From a virus: a stretch of DNA of 21,559 nucleotides. Position numbers and translations under genes: made by a program. Location: IMG/VR virus record IMGVR_UViG_3300022200_001499, positions 1 through 21,559 of that record; one strand, written 5' to 3'. This document shows positions 1 to 8,073 of this stretch, in pieces. Below the pieces are notes generated by a model, which was given only the letters and a program-made list of their open reading frames with translations, was not told the origin of the DNA and searched no databases. How positions within the stretch are numbered: the first letter of the stretch is position 1; every line of letters begins with the position of its first letter.

Positions 1-39
1 ACAAAAGATTTACCGCAACAAATGATGCAACAAGGCTAA
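1..39 (+). CDS. Portal (head-tail connector) protein, C-terminal end only
   Basis: Only the last 12 codons and a TAA stop are inside the window, reading TKDLPQQMMQQG. That is too short to identify by sequence. The call rests on position: in T7-type phages the portal gene (T7 gene 8) lies directly before the scaffold and capsid genes, and a Gln-rich, flexible end is common for portals. Another small structural gene could occupy this place instead. Confidence 0.45.
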   Translation, partial: TKDLPQQMMQQG

Positions 40-60
40 TTAATCTAAAGGAGATAAACA

Positions 61-252
61 ATGGCTAAACAACAATCGCTATATGAATTAAAACAGAATG
101 GTGTCAAAACCAAGAACAAAAATACAATTACAGACGCTGATTACTATTTGCGTGACAAAGAGGATGAAGCCAAACGAGGCTATCCTAATAGTATTGACAT
201 GACTCCTGCCCCTAAACCTACACCTAAAGCAACACCAGCTAAAGGAGAGTAG
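61..252 (+). CDS. Small hypothetical protein between portal and scaffold
   Basis: This 63-residue protein has no domain I recognise. The first 40 residues are charged and hydrophilic (many Lys, Asp, Glu), and the last 15 are a Pro/Thr/Lys/Ala tail (PAPKPTPKATPAK), suggesting a disordered end. There is no signal peptide or membrane segment. The start is supported by a strong Shine-Dalgarno sequence (AAGGAG at 48-53, seven bases before ATG). Its stop lies two bases before the scaffold start, so the two are probably translated together. Small genes at this spot are frequent in T7-like phages, and a role in head assembly is a guess from position only. Confidence 0.75.
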   Translation: MAKQQSLYELKQNGVKTKNKNTITDADYYLRDKEDEAKRGYPNSIDMTPAPKPTPKATPAKGE

Positions 253-254
253 TA

Positions 255-1064
255 ATGGCAGAAGAAACTATGGTAGATACAGGTACGGTTGAAGAAACCC
301 CGCAGATGTCTGAACAGCAACAAGTAGAAGCAGCAGCTAAAGCACGTTACCAAGAGTCACAAAAGACTGGTGACGAGGCAGCAGAAGGTGTCCCTGAAGG
401 TTACAACGAAGATGGCACACCTAAAGAAGAGCTGATTGCTGGTAAGTTTAAATCACAAGAAGATTTGTTACAAGCTTACAATGAATTACAAAAAAAACTA
501 GGCGAGCCTAAAGAACCTGAAGCACCCAAAGAAGAACCTAAAGTTGAAGATACTGCCGACACTGGATTCAATGTCAACAAGTATGAACAAGAGGTTGCAG
601 AAAATGGTAAACTATCAGATGAGTCTTATGCTGACCTAGCCAAAAAAGGGTTCACCAAACAACAAGTAGATCAATACATTCAAGGACAAACAGCTTATGC
701 TGAAACAGTCAAAAATACTATCTACAATTCAGTTGGTGGACAAGAGCAGTACGTAGAAATTATTAATTGGGCATCACAGAACATGACTGAAGACGTTATT
801 AACGACTACAATTCAGCTGTCGATAGCCTAGACCAACAAAGAGTATTACGCAACTTAGAGTACATGAAGTTAAAGTATGACCAACAAGCACCTACAGCAG
901 CTCGTAGGATTGAAGGTGATTCAGCTGGTAACGGTATGCAACCATTTGCAGACAAAAACCAATGGCAGAAAGCTATGACTGATAGACTCTACGGCAAAGA
1001 CGCTAAGTATACCAAAATGGTAGACCAAAGATTCTTAGCTTCTCGTAAGCGTGGTATTCTATAA
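255..1064 (+). CDS. Capsid assembly scaffolding protein (T7 gp9-like)
   Basis: This 269-residue acidic protein (T7 gp9 is about 307) should act as the internal scaffold around which the capsid protein assembles, then leave before DNA packaging. Residues 1-115 are rich in Glu, Gln, Lys and Pro and look disordered. A conserved-looking stretch follows (GKFKSQEDLLQAYNELQKKL, about residues 63-82), typical of T7-like scaffolds. The C-terminus is basic and helical (DRLYGKDAKYTKMVDQRF, ending RKRGIL), matching the family's capsid-binding end. AAAGGAGAG lies just upstream of ATG, inside the end of the preceding gene. Its place directly before the capsid gene supports the call. Some similar proteins are annotated as capsid assembly protein. 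Confidence 0.9.
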   Translation: MAEETMVDTGTVEETPQMSEQQQVEAAAKARYQESQKTGDEAAEGVPEGYNEDGTPKEELIAGKFKSQEDLLQAYNELQKKLGEPKEPEAPKEEPKVEDTADTGFNVNKYEQEVAENGKLSDESYADLAKKGFTKQQVDQYIQGQTAYAETVKNTIYNSVGGQEQYVEIINWASQNMTEDVINDYNSAVDSLDQQRVLRNLEYMKLKYDQQAPTAARRIEGDSAGNGMQPFADKNQWQKAMTDRLYGKDAKYTKMVDQRFLASRKRGIL

Positions 1065-1068
1065 CTAA

Positions 1069-1113
1069 TTTGCCCCTTTCCTCGTTTCGTCTCCTTTAGG
1101 GGTTTGGGGCAAT
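1069..1113 (+). terminator. Hairpin after the scaffold gene, possible terminator or RNA-processing site
   Basis: A 7-base stem, TTGCCCC (1070-1076) with GGGGCAA (1106-1112), closes a 29-base loop that holds a further AGGGG which could pair with the same CCCC. There is no clean U-tract afterwards, so a strong intrinsic terminator is doubtful. In T7 the same interval, between genes 9 and 10, holds a phage promoter and RNA-processing elements. The pairing is visible; the function is inference. Confidence 0.35.
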
Positions 1114-1121
1114 TCAATACT

Positions 1122-1334
1122 ATAAAGGACGACATCTTAGCTAAGCTGTCACTAGTAGACGTACTAAGACACTTAATAATGTAGCGTAATCTACAGAAAC
1201 TATTAGTAACCTTAGAGCAGATTTGTAAGTATTCTGTAAGCCCTGACAACAATGATGCGCTCATGTTCAAAGGACAACTTAAAGATTATTATATAAAGAT
1301 AGCTACGATTACAAAATACACATATCATATTTAA
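1122..1334 (+). pseudogene. Possible decayed small gene between scaffold and capsid, interrupted by TAG
   Basis: One frame is open from 1122 to a TAA at 1332-1334 except for an in-frame TAG at 1182-1184. Before the stop it reads DDILAKLSLVDVLRHLIM; after it, RNLQKLLVTLEQICKYSVSP followed by a tail containing MFKGQLKDYYIKIATITKY. This looks like normal helical protein rather than random translation. A Shine-Dalgarno-like AAAGGA (1124-1129) precedes an ATC codon at 1134 instead of ATG, as if the start codon was lost. So it may be a small gene that lost its start and gained an amber stop. It may equally be non-coding DNA, since the opposite strand also has open frames here. No homologue is recognised. 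Confidence 0.3.
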
Positions 1335-1344
1335 GGAAAATAAA

Positions 1345-2313
1345 ATGGCATTAACAGTAAATAACATTGGTAATTTTACCACTGGTACTCGCGGTATCCC
1401 TACCGACATGGACAACGCTTTAGAAATCTATTACGGTTCAGTATTAACAGCATTTGACCGTAAACAAGTGTTTCTAGATTTGGTTACAACTAAATCAATC
1501 GACAGCGGTTCTTCAATCTCTATCCCTGTAATTGGTCAGTCTTCTGACTCTGACACAAACACTCACGTACCGGGTACTGAGTTAACAATGTCAACAGTTG
1601 CAGTTAAAGAGCGTATCATCAACATCGATGCTCTTGAATACTTTGCAATGGCAGTAGATAAATTTGAAGAGAAAGTTCTTCACTTTGAAACACGTGGCGA
1701 ATTAGCTAAACAAGCTGGTGAAGCTCTAGCGGTTAAGATTGACAAAGCTGTTGCAGCTATGTTGGTTACTGCATCACAAACTTCAGGTACAATTGGCGGT
1801 GCTGCGGTACAAGCTGACGGTACAGAAGTTAACAATGACGTAATCGATTCAGGTGCTACACCTAAAGCTCGTGGTGATGCATTAATCGAAGCTGTATTCC
1901 AAGCTGTTGCTGCAATGGAAGCTAAAGATGTTGCTGGTGAAAAATACTTAGTAGTTACACCACTAATCTATTCTTACCTAGCTCAATCAGATGCTGTAAA
2001 CAAAGACATCACTTCAGGTGATAACGGTGGCATCAACAAAGGTACAGTAATGGAAGTTGCTGGTATCCGTATCTACAAATCTAACTACTTACCAGTAGAC
2101 ACAGCTGTAGATGTTGGCGGTACTAACAAAAAACTTAAAGCAATCATCTTCACATCAGAAGCGGTTGCTGTTGCTAAATTGATGGACGTTACTTCAGAAG
2201 TAAATTACATCCCTGAGCAATTGGCTACTTTGATGACTACATACTACTCATACGGTTTAGGTGTTCTTAAACCACCATGTTCATGTGTAATCACTGGTGG
2301 TACAATCGTTTAA
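1345..2313 (+). CDS. Major capsid protein (T7 gp10A-like)
   Basis: This 322-residue protein (T7 gp10A is about 345) forms the icosahedral head and has the HK97-type fold known for this family. Recognisable T7-family features are the N-terminal GIPTDMDNALEIYYGSVLTAF segment, where T7 also has a 'GEVLTAF' motif, a beta-rich E-loop region around SGSSISIPVIGQ (about residues 54-65), and the P-domain helix beginning around KQAGEALAVKIDKAVAAML. AAGGAAAA precedes the ATG. Codon choice favours well-translated forms (many GCT and GGT), as expected for the most abundant virion protein. A hairpin terminator follows. I saw no convincing slippery site for a gp10B-like frameshift product at the 3' end. Confidence 0.96.
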   Translation: MALTVNNIGNFTTGTRGIPTDMDNALEIYYGSVLTAFDRKQVFLDLVTTKSIDSGSSISIPVIGQSSDSDTNTHVPGTELTMSTVAVKERIINIDALEYFAMAVDKFEEKVLHFETRGELAKQAGEALAVKIDKAVAAMLVTASQTSGTIGGAAVQADGTEVNNDVIDSGATPKARGDALIEAVFQAVAAMEAKDVAGEKYLVVTPLIYSYLAQSDAVNKDITSGDNGGINKGTVMEVAGIRIYKSNYLPVDTAVDVGGTNKKLKAIIFTSEAVAVAKLMDVTSEVNYIPEQLATLMTTYYSYGLGVLKPPCSCVITGGTIV

Positions 2314-2331
2314 GTAACTCTTAGTTAAAGA

Positions 2332-2365
2332 TGCCTCCCTTCGGGGAGGTACTCTTTATCTCTAT
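2332..2365 (+). terminator. Intrinsic-type terminator after the capsid gene
   Basis: A GC-rich perfect stem, CCTCCC (2334-2339) and GGGAGG (2344-2349), is capped by a TTCG tetraloop closed by C-G, the very stable C(UUCG)G form. A G-U and a U-A pair extend it. A T-rich stretch (TACTCTTTATCTCT) follows. It stands where T7 has its late terminator T-phi, between capsid and tail tube A, and would let capsid mRNA exceed the downstream tail mRNA. Confidence 0.8.
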
Positions 2366-2370
2366 ATTTG

Positions 2371-2398
2371 TGATTATTAGAGAGTGCTAGAGTAATCA
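2371..2398 (+). promoter_or_regulatory. Inverted repeat upstream of tail tube A
   Basis: TGATTA (2371-2376) is mirrored by TAATCA (2393-2398), with an inner TAG/CTA pair, making an imperfect hairpin 25 bases before the next start codon. It could be an RNA-processing or regulatory hairpin, or a second part of the capsid terminator region. It does not match a promoter consensus I know. The function is unknown. Confidence 0.25.
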
Positions 2399-2422
2399 TA
2401 AATATATAGACAAGGAAAAATT

Positions 2423-2986
2423 ATGACAGAAATTGATGCAATCAATAGAATGTTACGCTACATTGGCGAGCTCCCGATTCCTACAGGTGTGACTATTGAT
2501 AGTTTACCTGAAGGACATGAAGCGGTATTAGCACGTGTAATTCTAGCTGAAACACTACGCGAAGAACAAGAAAATAAACTATGGTTTAATAAATTTGAAG
2601 TAACATATGTGCCTGACGTAGACGGCTACATTACATTACCTGATAACTTAATTGAGTTTGAGAATGTAGACTACTTTAAAGAAGGCAATAACTTATATCA
2701 ACGGGATACATCATCAGGTATCTTTACAGACCCTATTACACTTACAGTACGTCTTGAAGTTACTTTTGATAACATCCCTGACATCTTTAGAACATACATC
2801 GTATTAGTAGCTTCGAAGCACTTACATGTTTACCTAAATGGTGACGACACAACACAAAAAGAATTAGAGACAAAAGTAGCTCTACAACAAATTAAAGTTG
2901 AACGCGAACACTTAAGACAATCTAAATTTAATTTAGTAAGAGGCACTCGTTTAATCGATAGAGCTGCTAACCCAACACCACTATAA
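2423..2986 (+). CDS. Tail tubular protein A (T7 gp11-like)
   Basis: This 187-residue protein matches T7 gp11 (about 196) in length and position. In the family it forms the ring between the portal and the nozzle of the short tail. The N-terminus (TEIDAINRMLRYIGELPI) is the typical opening, where a helix around 'A(I/V)N.ML..IGE.P' is conserved. Further on are the AVLARVILAETLREEQENKLWFNKF region and the late helix IVLVASKHLHVYLNGDD, also family-like. AAGGAAAAATT precedes the ATG. The gene is followed after 10 bases by tail tube B, with a strong ribosome site inside the gap. Confidence 0.93.
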   Translation: MTEIDAINRMLRYIGELPIPTGVTIDSLPEGHEAVLARVILAETLREEQENKLWFNKFEVTYVPDVDGYITLPDNLIEFENVDYFKEGNNLYQRDTSSGIFTDPITLTVRLEVTFDNIPDIFRTYIVLVASKHLHVYLNGDDTTQKELETKVALQQIKVEREHLRQSKFNLVRGTRLIDRAANPTPL

Positions 2987-2996
2987 GGAGGATTAA

Positions 2997-5453
2997 ATGC
3001 CAAAGATACATAAAGTCTACCCTCCGTTTTACAATGGAGTTTCTCAGCAGAATCCTGAGTTGATACTAGATAACCAATGTAAAGAGATGGTAAACTGTAT
3101 TCCTAGTGTTGTTGAAGGACTACTTAAAAGACCTCCTGTAAACCATCAAAAAACAATTACCTTTGCTGACCAACCTGAAATGGCTGATGGCAAAGTATTC
3201 CACACATATGACCGTGGAGAAAATAACGAAGAGTATATCTTTGTAGAGACAAGCAACTACGACAACCCAGTACAAATATTTAATCTTGATGGCGAGCCGA
3301 TGGTTGTAGAGTTTGAGGCAGAACATGAAACTACAATTAAAGATTACTTAGCTAATAGTAACTTAAAAGCTCTAACAGTACAAGATAGAACTTGGATGTT
3401 CTCACGAGATGCTTTAATAGACATTGATACTACAAACACATTTCCTTTAAAAGAAGGTTATACAAAAGAAGCTTTCTATTGGTTAAAACGTGGTAGTGGT
3501 GATAGGTATAATCCTTACAACTATGCAGTTTATCTTAATGGTCAAATTATTCAGGTATCACCTAATAAACCTTCTATTCAAACGTATGACCCTGCTACTG
3601 GTTATGAGGATTCTGACTATGCAGCAACTCAACTAGCAGCTTTAATTAATGGTACTTCAATATCATCACAAACAACTTCTGCTTATTTAGCAGGGGGAGA
3701 AACTAAAACATTTAATGTAGATATCGGTAAAAATAAACAGTCGCCTACATATGCACTAAATTTACCCGGAGTAGCAGCATCAGGTTACTATTCAGCATCT
3801 GTATTGTCTAATAGTTATAATTCTACAACAGGCATTTATAGTATTACTATTTTAAATACTTCTTACGATAACGATGATTGGGGAGACCCTTTTGATATAC
3901 CTATTTCATTTTCATTTACTATAACCTTTACCGCTGCTCCAACTAACTTTAAGGCAGAAGTAAAAGGCTCACTGCTTAAAATTACACGAGAAGATGGTGG
4001 TGATTTTGAGTTTAGTAGCTGGGACTCATGGGGCAACCAAGCATCTATTGGATGGAAAGGCTCTGTTAATAAGATTACAGATTTACCTAAAGATTTTCCT
4101 TTTGCTGATACCCATGTTAAAATTACAGGTGAAGAACAAACAACCTTTACTGATTACTTTGTAAAATGGAATGGCTCATCTTGGGAAGAAACATTAGACC
4201 CTGAAGAGAACCGAGGTGTTCTTACAAATATGCCTATCAAACTAGATAGGATTGCTATTGCAGCTGGTGTGGCTACTTTTAAATTTGATACAATTGACTG
4301 GTCACCTCCTCGCGTAGGTAATCTTGAGAATAACCCTAATCCTTCTTTTGCACCTAGCGAAACTGGATTAAAACGTGCAGTTCAAGATATGTTCTTTTAT
4401 AAGAACCGCTTAGGGTTTGCTTCAGATGATAGTATTGTATTATCAGAGACTGCTAACTATACTAACTTTTATATCTCTTCAGTAGTTACTTCATTAGATA
4501 CAGATGTTATTGATGTTACTGTGGCTACTAACCAAGCTAGTAAGATTCATTTTACTAAACCATTTAATAACTCATTGTATATCTTTACGAAGTATGCTCA
4601 GTATGAGTTGGTAAGTGAAAGAGCTTTTAGCCCTGACTCAGTATCTTTAGTAAACACATCTAACTATCCAATGGCGATTGATGTTGAACCTGTGGTTGTT
4701 AATGATAGCTTGTACTTTATCTCAACGACTAACAATAGACAACAACTACGACAGTATATCAAAACAGATAACTTAGATATTAAAGGTGTAGACTTAAATG
4801 TTAGTACCCCAACATATCTAGCTGACCCTATACGCACATTGATTGTGGATGGTGTATTAGGATATATTGTTTGTACAACGGATACTAATGAAGTATACTT
4901 ATATAACTTTAAAGAAGATGGTACTACTCGTATTCAATCAGCATGGAGCAAATGGTCATTACTAAATGGCTTAGAGACAGCTGCTAACTCATTTGAATAC
5001 TTTGGCTTATCTTCAAACTTATTAGTAATCTGTAAGACAGCTTCTGATTATCGTTATCATAAACTACAATTAGATTCTAATGTTGTAAATGATAAAGTAG
5101 ATACTTCATCGGCTGATAATACTATTATAGATTCATATAATTATACATCAAGTGTACAGCTACCTGATTACTATCCAAAAATGACAGATATTAGGTCACC
5201 TAAGCATAAGCTACTTATTAAAAAAGTAACTATTGAAGGTGAAGGAGCTTTTGACGCAGAAGTATACCGTAAAGATTACGATACAACCTATACAAAATCA
5301 CACAACTCTTCATTAAAAGATTTAGACTTAACTGTAGCATCTCGAGTAGGTAACGTAGATATTACAATTTTAGACTCATCTGTAAATGATTTTAAACTAA
5401 CTTCAGTTATAGTCGAAGGTATGATGACAGTAACTTCTAGAGAAATGAAATAA
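2997..5453 (+). CDS. Tail tubular protein B, nozzle (T7 gp12-like)
   Basis: This 818-residue protein (T7 gp12 is about 794) should form the six-fold nozzle of the tail, through which DNA is ejected, attached below the gp11-like ring. The N-terminal pattern, ending in PPFYNGVSQQNPELILDNQC, followed by 'VNCIPSVVEGLLKRPP' (about residues 32-47), is the standard start of this family. The central part carries the beta-propeller-like sequence with 'FYKNRLGFASDDSIVLSET', a strongly conserved family segment in which viewed-as-cell proteins share 'R.RL.F.S...I..S'. AAGGAGG, a near-perfect ribosome site, lies five bases before the ATG and suggests efficient expression. Confidence 0.94.
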   Translation: MPKIHKVYPPFYNGVSQQNPELILDNQCKEMVNCIPSVVEGLLKRPPVNHQKTITFADQPEMADGKVFHTYDRGENNEEYIFVETSNYDNPVQIFNLDGEPMVVEFEAEHETTIKDYLANSNLKALTVQDRTWMFSRDALIDIDTTNTFPLKEGYTKEAFYWLKRGSGDRYNPYNYAVYLNGQIIQVSPNKPSIQTYDPATGYEDSDYAATQLAALINGTSISSQTTSAYLAGGETKTFNVDIGKNKQSPTYALNLPGVAASGYYSASVLSNSYNSTTGIYSITILNTSYDNDDWGDPFDIPISFSFTITFTAAPTNFKAEVKGSLLKITREDGGDFEFSSWDSWGNQASIGWKGSVNKITDLPKDFPFADTHVKITGEEQTTFTDYFVKWNGSSWEETLDPEENRGVLTNMPIKLDRIAIAAGVATFKFDTIDWSPPRVGNLENNPNPSFAPSETGLKRAVQDMFFYKNRLGFASDDSIVLSETANYTNFYISSVVTSLDTDVIDVTVATNQASKIHFTKPFNNSLYIFTKYAQYELVSERAFSPDSVSLVNTSNYPMAIDVEPVVVNDSLYFISTTNNRQQLRQYIKTDNLDIKGVDLNVSTPTYLADPIRTLIVDGVLGYIVCTTDTNEVYLYNFKEDGTTRIQSAWSKWSLLNGLETAANSFEYFGLSSNLLVICKTASDYRYHKLQLDSNVVNDKVDTSSADNTIIDSYNYTSSVQLPDYYPKMTDIRSPKHKLLIKKVTIEGEGAFDAEVYRKDYDTTYTKSHNSSLKDLDLTVASRVGNVDITILDSSVNDFKLTSVIVEGMMTVTSREMK

Positions 5454-5462
5454 GGAAAAACT

Positions 5463-6842
5463 ATGGAAACTCCAGCAAGACATTCCTTTACGTTAGATGG
5501 TACAACCAAAGTTTTTCCTATACCTTCTAACTTAAAAGGTGATAACTATGTTCGGCTAGAGGTTGATGGTGTAATTATTAATGATAGGTCAAAGTATGAC
5601 ATTGTTAATAACTCAATTGTAATGAACAACGCAGCTGACGTGCCTTCGGGCAGTCAGTTGGACGTTCTTGTAGTACAATCTGAAGAAGCCATTGGTCAAC
5701 TAGCAATTACAACAAATATTGATATTGTAGCTCAAAATATAGATGACATTAATTTGTTAGGTGCTATTGTTGCTGATATAACATTAACAGCAGATAACAT
5801 TGTAGACATTCAGAATGCTGAAGAAAATGCAGCAGCTGCTTTAGCTTCTAAAAATGCAGCAGCAGCTTCTCAAGCAGCCGCAGCAACATCTGCAACTAAC
5901 GCAGCTAACTCAGCAGCAGCATCAGCTACAAGTGCTAGTAACTCGGCAACAAGTGCAACAGCTTCAGCAGCAAGTGCTACAACAGCTACTACTCAAGCTT
6001 CAGCAGCAGCTACCTCAGCTACAAATGCTAGTAACTCAGCGACAGCAGCTGCTACAAGTGCAACTAATGCATCTAATAGTGCGAGTGCTGCAAGTACATC
6101 GGCTAGTGGCGCGGCAAGCTCTGCAACAGCTGCTAGTAATTCAGCATCAAATGCAAGTACATCGGCAACAGCGGCAGCTGGCTCAGCTACGTCTGCAAGT
6201 TCATCAGCTACAACAGCTACAACACAAGCTGGTATTGCAACGACTCAGGCAAGCAATGCAGCCTCCTCAGCGAGTTCTGCAAGTACTTCTGCTACCAATG
6301 CCTTAGCTAGCGAAAATAATGCGTCTACGAGCGCTACAGAGGCATCTACGAGTGCTTCTAATGCATCAACAAGTGCAGATCAAGCAGCAGCAAGTGCTGT
6401 TTTAGCCGCAGGATACACCCCTGATACTACTGGCAATGCTGGTAAATATTTAAGCACAGACGGCACAATTACTTTATGGGCTGATGTTGCTGCTGTTGAT
6501 GCTCTTCCTGACCAAACTGGTAATACAGGTAAATACTTAACAACAGACGGTACAGACGCTTCATGGGCTGTAGTAAACGTAACCCCTGCTCTAAACGATA
6601 TTTCAGACGTAACCATCACTTCGGTATCAACTGGAGAAGTTTTAGCCTACAATGGCTCTGCATGGGTAAATACAACGTCAAGTAGCAATAGTACATCAAA
6701 AGGTTTGTATGAACACAGTAATACAATAGATGCTAACTATACAATTGCTACTGGAAATAATGCTATGTCTACAGGTCCTATTACAGTTGATAGTGGCGTA
6801 ACAGTAACCGTTCCTAGTGGCTCACGCTGGGTAGTATTGTAA
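5463..6842 (+). CDS. Tail fibre protein with T7 gp17-type N-terminal anchor
   Basis: The first about 110 residues match the T7 gp17 tail-attachment domain. They begin RHSFTLDGTTKVFPIPSNL, continue to YVRLEVDGVIINDRSKYDIV, and end near AITTNIDIVAQNIDDINLL. Residues about 120-320 are a low-complexity shaft built almost wholly of Ala, Ser, Thr and Asn, with short units such as SATNASNSA recurring. The C-terminal about 130 residues contain two 'TGN(A/T)GKYL(S/T)TDGT' modules and end in VPSGSRWVVL, an ending often seen in phage fibres. The protein lacks a large receptor-binding tip, so the tip function is probably supplied by the following genes. ATG is preceded by AAGGAAAAACT. Total length is 459 residues (T7 gp17 is 553). 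Confidence 0.9.
   Translation: METPARHSFTLDGTTKVFPIPSNLKGDNYVRLEVDGVIINDRSKYDIVNNSIVMNNAADVPSGSQLDVLVVQSEEAIGQLAITTNIDIVAQNIDDINLLGAIVADITLTADNIVDIQNAEENAAAALASKNAAAASQAAAATSATNAANSAAASATSASNSATSATASAASATTATTQASAAATSATNASNSATAAATSATNASNSASAASTSASGAASSATAASNSASNASTSATAAAGSATSASSSATTATTQAGIATTQASNAASSASSASTSATNALASENNASTSATEASTSASNASTSADQAAASAVLAAGYTPDTTGNAGKYLSTDGTITLWADVAAVDALPDQTGNTGKYLTTDGTDASWAVVNVTPALNDISDVTITSVSTGEVLAYNGSAWVNTTSSSNSTSKGLYEHSNTIDANYTIATGNNAMSTGPITVDSGVTVTVPSGSRWVVL
5823..6405 (+). repeat. Ala/Ser/Thr low-complexity repeat tract in the fibre gene
   Basis: The DNA is a degenerate repeat rich in GCA, AGC, ACA and AGT codons (for example 'AATGCTAGTAACTCAGC' variants) encoding the fibre shaft. 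Codons vary a lot for the same residues, so the peptide pattern, not the DNA, is kept. Such tracts easily change length by recombination, and the Gln/Leu-rich frame open on the same strand is a by-product. Confidence 0.75.
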
Positions 6843-6851
6843 AGGATAAAT

Positions 6852-7901
6852 ATGGCAATAACATTAAATGGCAGCACTGGGATAACGACACCTACCTATG
6901 GTGGTAGCGTACCTGCCGAATACATTACTCCAGTAACAGGCTTTAAGAATCGTATCATTAACGGTGACATGCTGTTTGACCAGCGTAATGCTGGGGCTAG
7001 TGTTACTCCAAGTTCATCTTACACATTGGATAGATGGCGTGTATTTACAAGTCAAGCTAGCAAATTAACTGTTCAGCAAAATGCTGGCTCTGTAACACCA
7101 CCTGCTGGTTTTACAAATTATTTAGGCATAACTTCAAGTTCTGCTTATGCAGTAGGAACATCAGATTACTTCTTTTTAAATCAAAATATAGAAGGATTTA
7201 ATACTGCAGATTTTGATTGGGGAACTGCTAATGCTCAAACTGTAACTTTATCATTTCAAGTTAGAAGTTCTTTAACAGGAACTTTTGGTGGTTCTATTGA
7301 AAATGCAGCAAGCACAAGAGTTTATCCTTTTAGCTATTCAATTCCTGTAGCAAATACTTGGACTACAATTTCAATTACTATTGCTGGTGATACATCAGGA
7401 ACTTGGGTTGGCGCAACTAATGGTACAGGATTACAACTTGCATTGTCATTAGGAACAGGAACTACTTTTAGTGGAACTGCTGGCTCTTGGCAATCAGCAG
7501 ATTATCGTTCTGTAACAGGAGCTACATCAGTAGTCGGAACTAACGGTGCTACCTTCTACATCACAGGGGTGCAACTAGAAAAAGGCTCTACAGCTACATC
7601 ATTTGACTATAGACCTTATGGTACAGAGTTGGCTTTGTGTCAGAGGTATTATCAAGAGTTAATATGGACTTCAAGGACTTATGCGGTAAATGGCTCCTTA
7701 TATGCTAGTTATTCTACATTTCTTGTATCTATGCGAACAACTCCAACAGCAACTACTTTATCTACGGATGCAATAAATTTAGTATTTGCTTCGGGATTCG
7801 TACCTTTAACTACAAATAGTGCGCGTTCAATATTTACTGCAAGTGGAACAGGCGATGCGTATGTATGGCAACGAAAAGAAGCACTTTCAGCGGAGCTATA
7901 A
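6852..7901 (+). CDS. Tail fibre tip or receptor-binding protein
   Basis: This 349-residue protein opens with MAITLNGSTGITTPTYGG, then 'GFKNRIINGDMLFDQRNAG' (about residues 30-48) and 'YTLDRWRVF'. This is a widespread module in distal tail proteins of marine and freshwater phages, usually followed by a carbohydrate-binding-like beta sandwich. Here residues 60-250 are rich in Thr, Ser and Gly with beta character, ending in VQLEKGSTATSFDYRPYGTELALCQRYYQ, another typical segment. The last about 80 residues are probably the variable receptor-contact part. ATG follows the fibre stop by nine bases with AAAGGA in between. Role in host recognition is inferred from family and position. Confidence 0.8.
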   Translation: MAITLNGSTGITTPTYGGSVPAEYITPVTGFKNRIINGDMLFDQRNAGASVTPSSSYTLDRWRVFTSQASKLTVQQNAGSVTPPAGFTNYLGITSSSAYAVGTSDYFFLNQNIEGFNTADFDWGTANAQTVTLSFQVRSSLTGTFGGSIENAASTRVYPFSYSIPVANTWTTISITIAGDTSGTWVGATNGTGLQLALSLGTGTTFSGTAGSWQSADYRSVTGATSVVGTNGATFYITGVQLEKGSTATSFDYRPYGTELALCQRYYQELIWTSRTYAVNGSLYASYSTFLVSMRTTPTATTLSTDAINLVFASGFVPLTTNSARSIFTASGTGDAYVWQRKEALSAEL

Positions 7902-7902
7902 A

Positions 7903-8073
7903 ATGTATAAAGAAATTAAATCAACAATTCCTGAGATACCAGAAAACTGTGTAATCCGTCTTTCAGACAATGCAGTTATACCATTTGACCCAGCTAACAC
8001 AGATTACCAAGAGTTCGTACAGTGGTGCGAACAGGGCAACACACCAGAACCAGCAGACGAGGTAACACCATGA
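7903..8073 (+). CDS. Small fibre-associated protein (56 aa)
   Basis: The start was placed at ATG 7903, with GGAG seven bases upstream, and not at an earlier in-frame ATG inside the previous gene. The protein begins MYKEIKSTIPEIPENCVIRL and has the segment 'AVIPFDPANTDYQEFVQW' plus 'GNTPEPADE' near the end. From memory this segment recurs in small proteins or tails of fibres in aquatic phages. It starts one base after the upstream stop and overlaps the next gene by ATGA, so it is translationally coupled to both neighbours. A role as fibre chaperone or companion is inferred from context and is not proven. Confidence 0.75.
   Translation: MYKEIKSTIPEIPENCVIRLSDNAVIPFDPANTDYQEFVQWCEQGNTPEPADEVTP

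Noticed and set aside
989-1270. 93-codon open frame on the minus strand
   Set aside because: It overlaps the scaffold 3' end and the gap, opposite to every real gene. It has no ribosome site and no recognisable motif.
1263-1334. 23-codon frame starting with ATG just before the capsid gene
   Set aside because: No ribosome site. It is better explained as the end of the interrupted frame from 1122.
1212-1415. 67-codon open frame on the minus strand
   Set aside because: It runs into the capsid gene on the opposite strand, and its translation resembles no known family.
2300-2340. Possible frameshift product at the capsid end, as in T7 gp10B
   Set aside because: No convincing slippery heptamer, and the shifted frame stops after a few codons.
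5854-6306. 150-codon Gln/Leu-rich frame inside the fibre gene
   Set aside because: It is an out-of-frame reading of the Ala/Ser/Thr repeat tract; its Gln/Leu content follows from shifted GCA and AGC codons.
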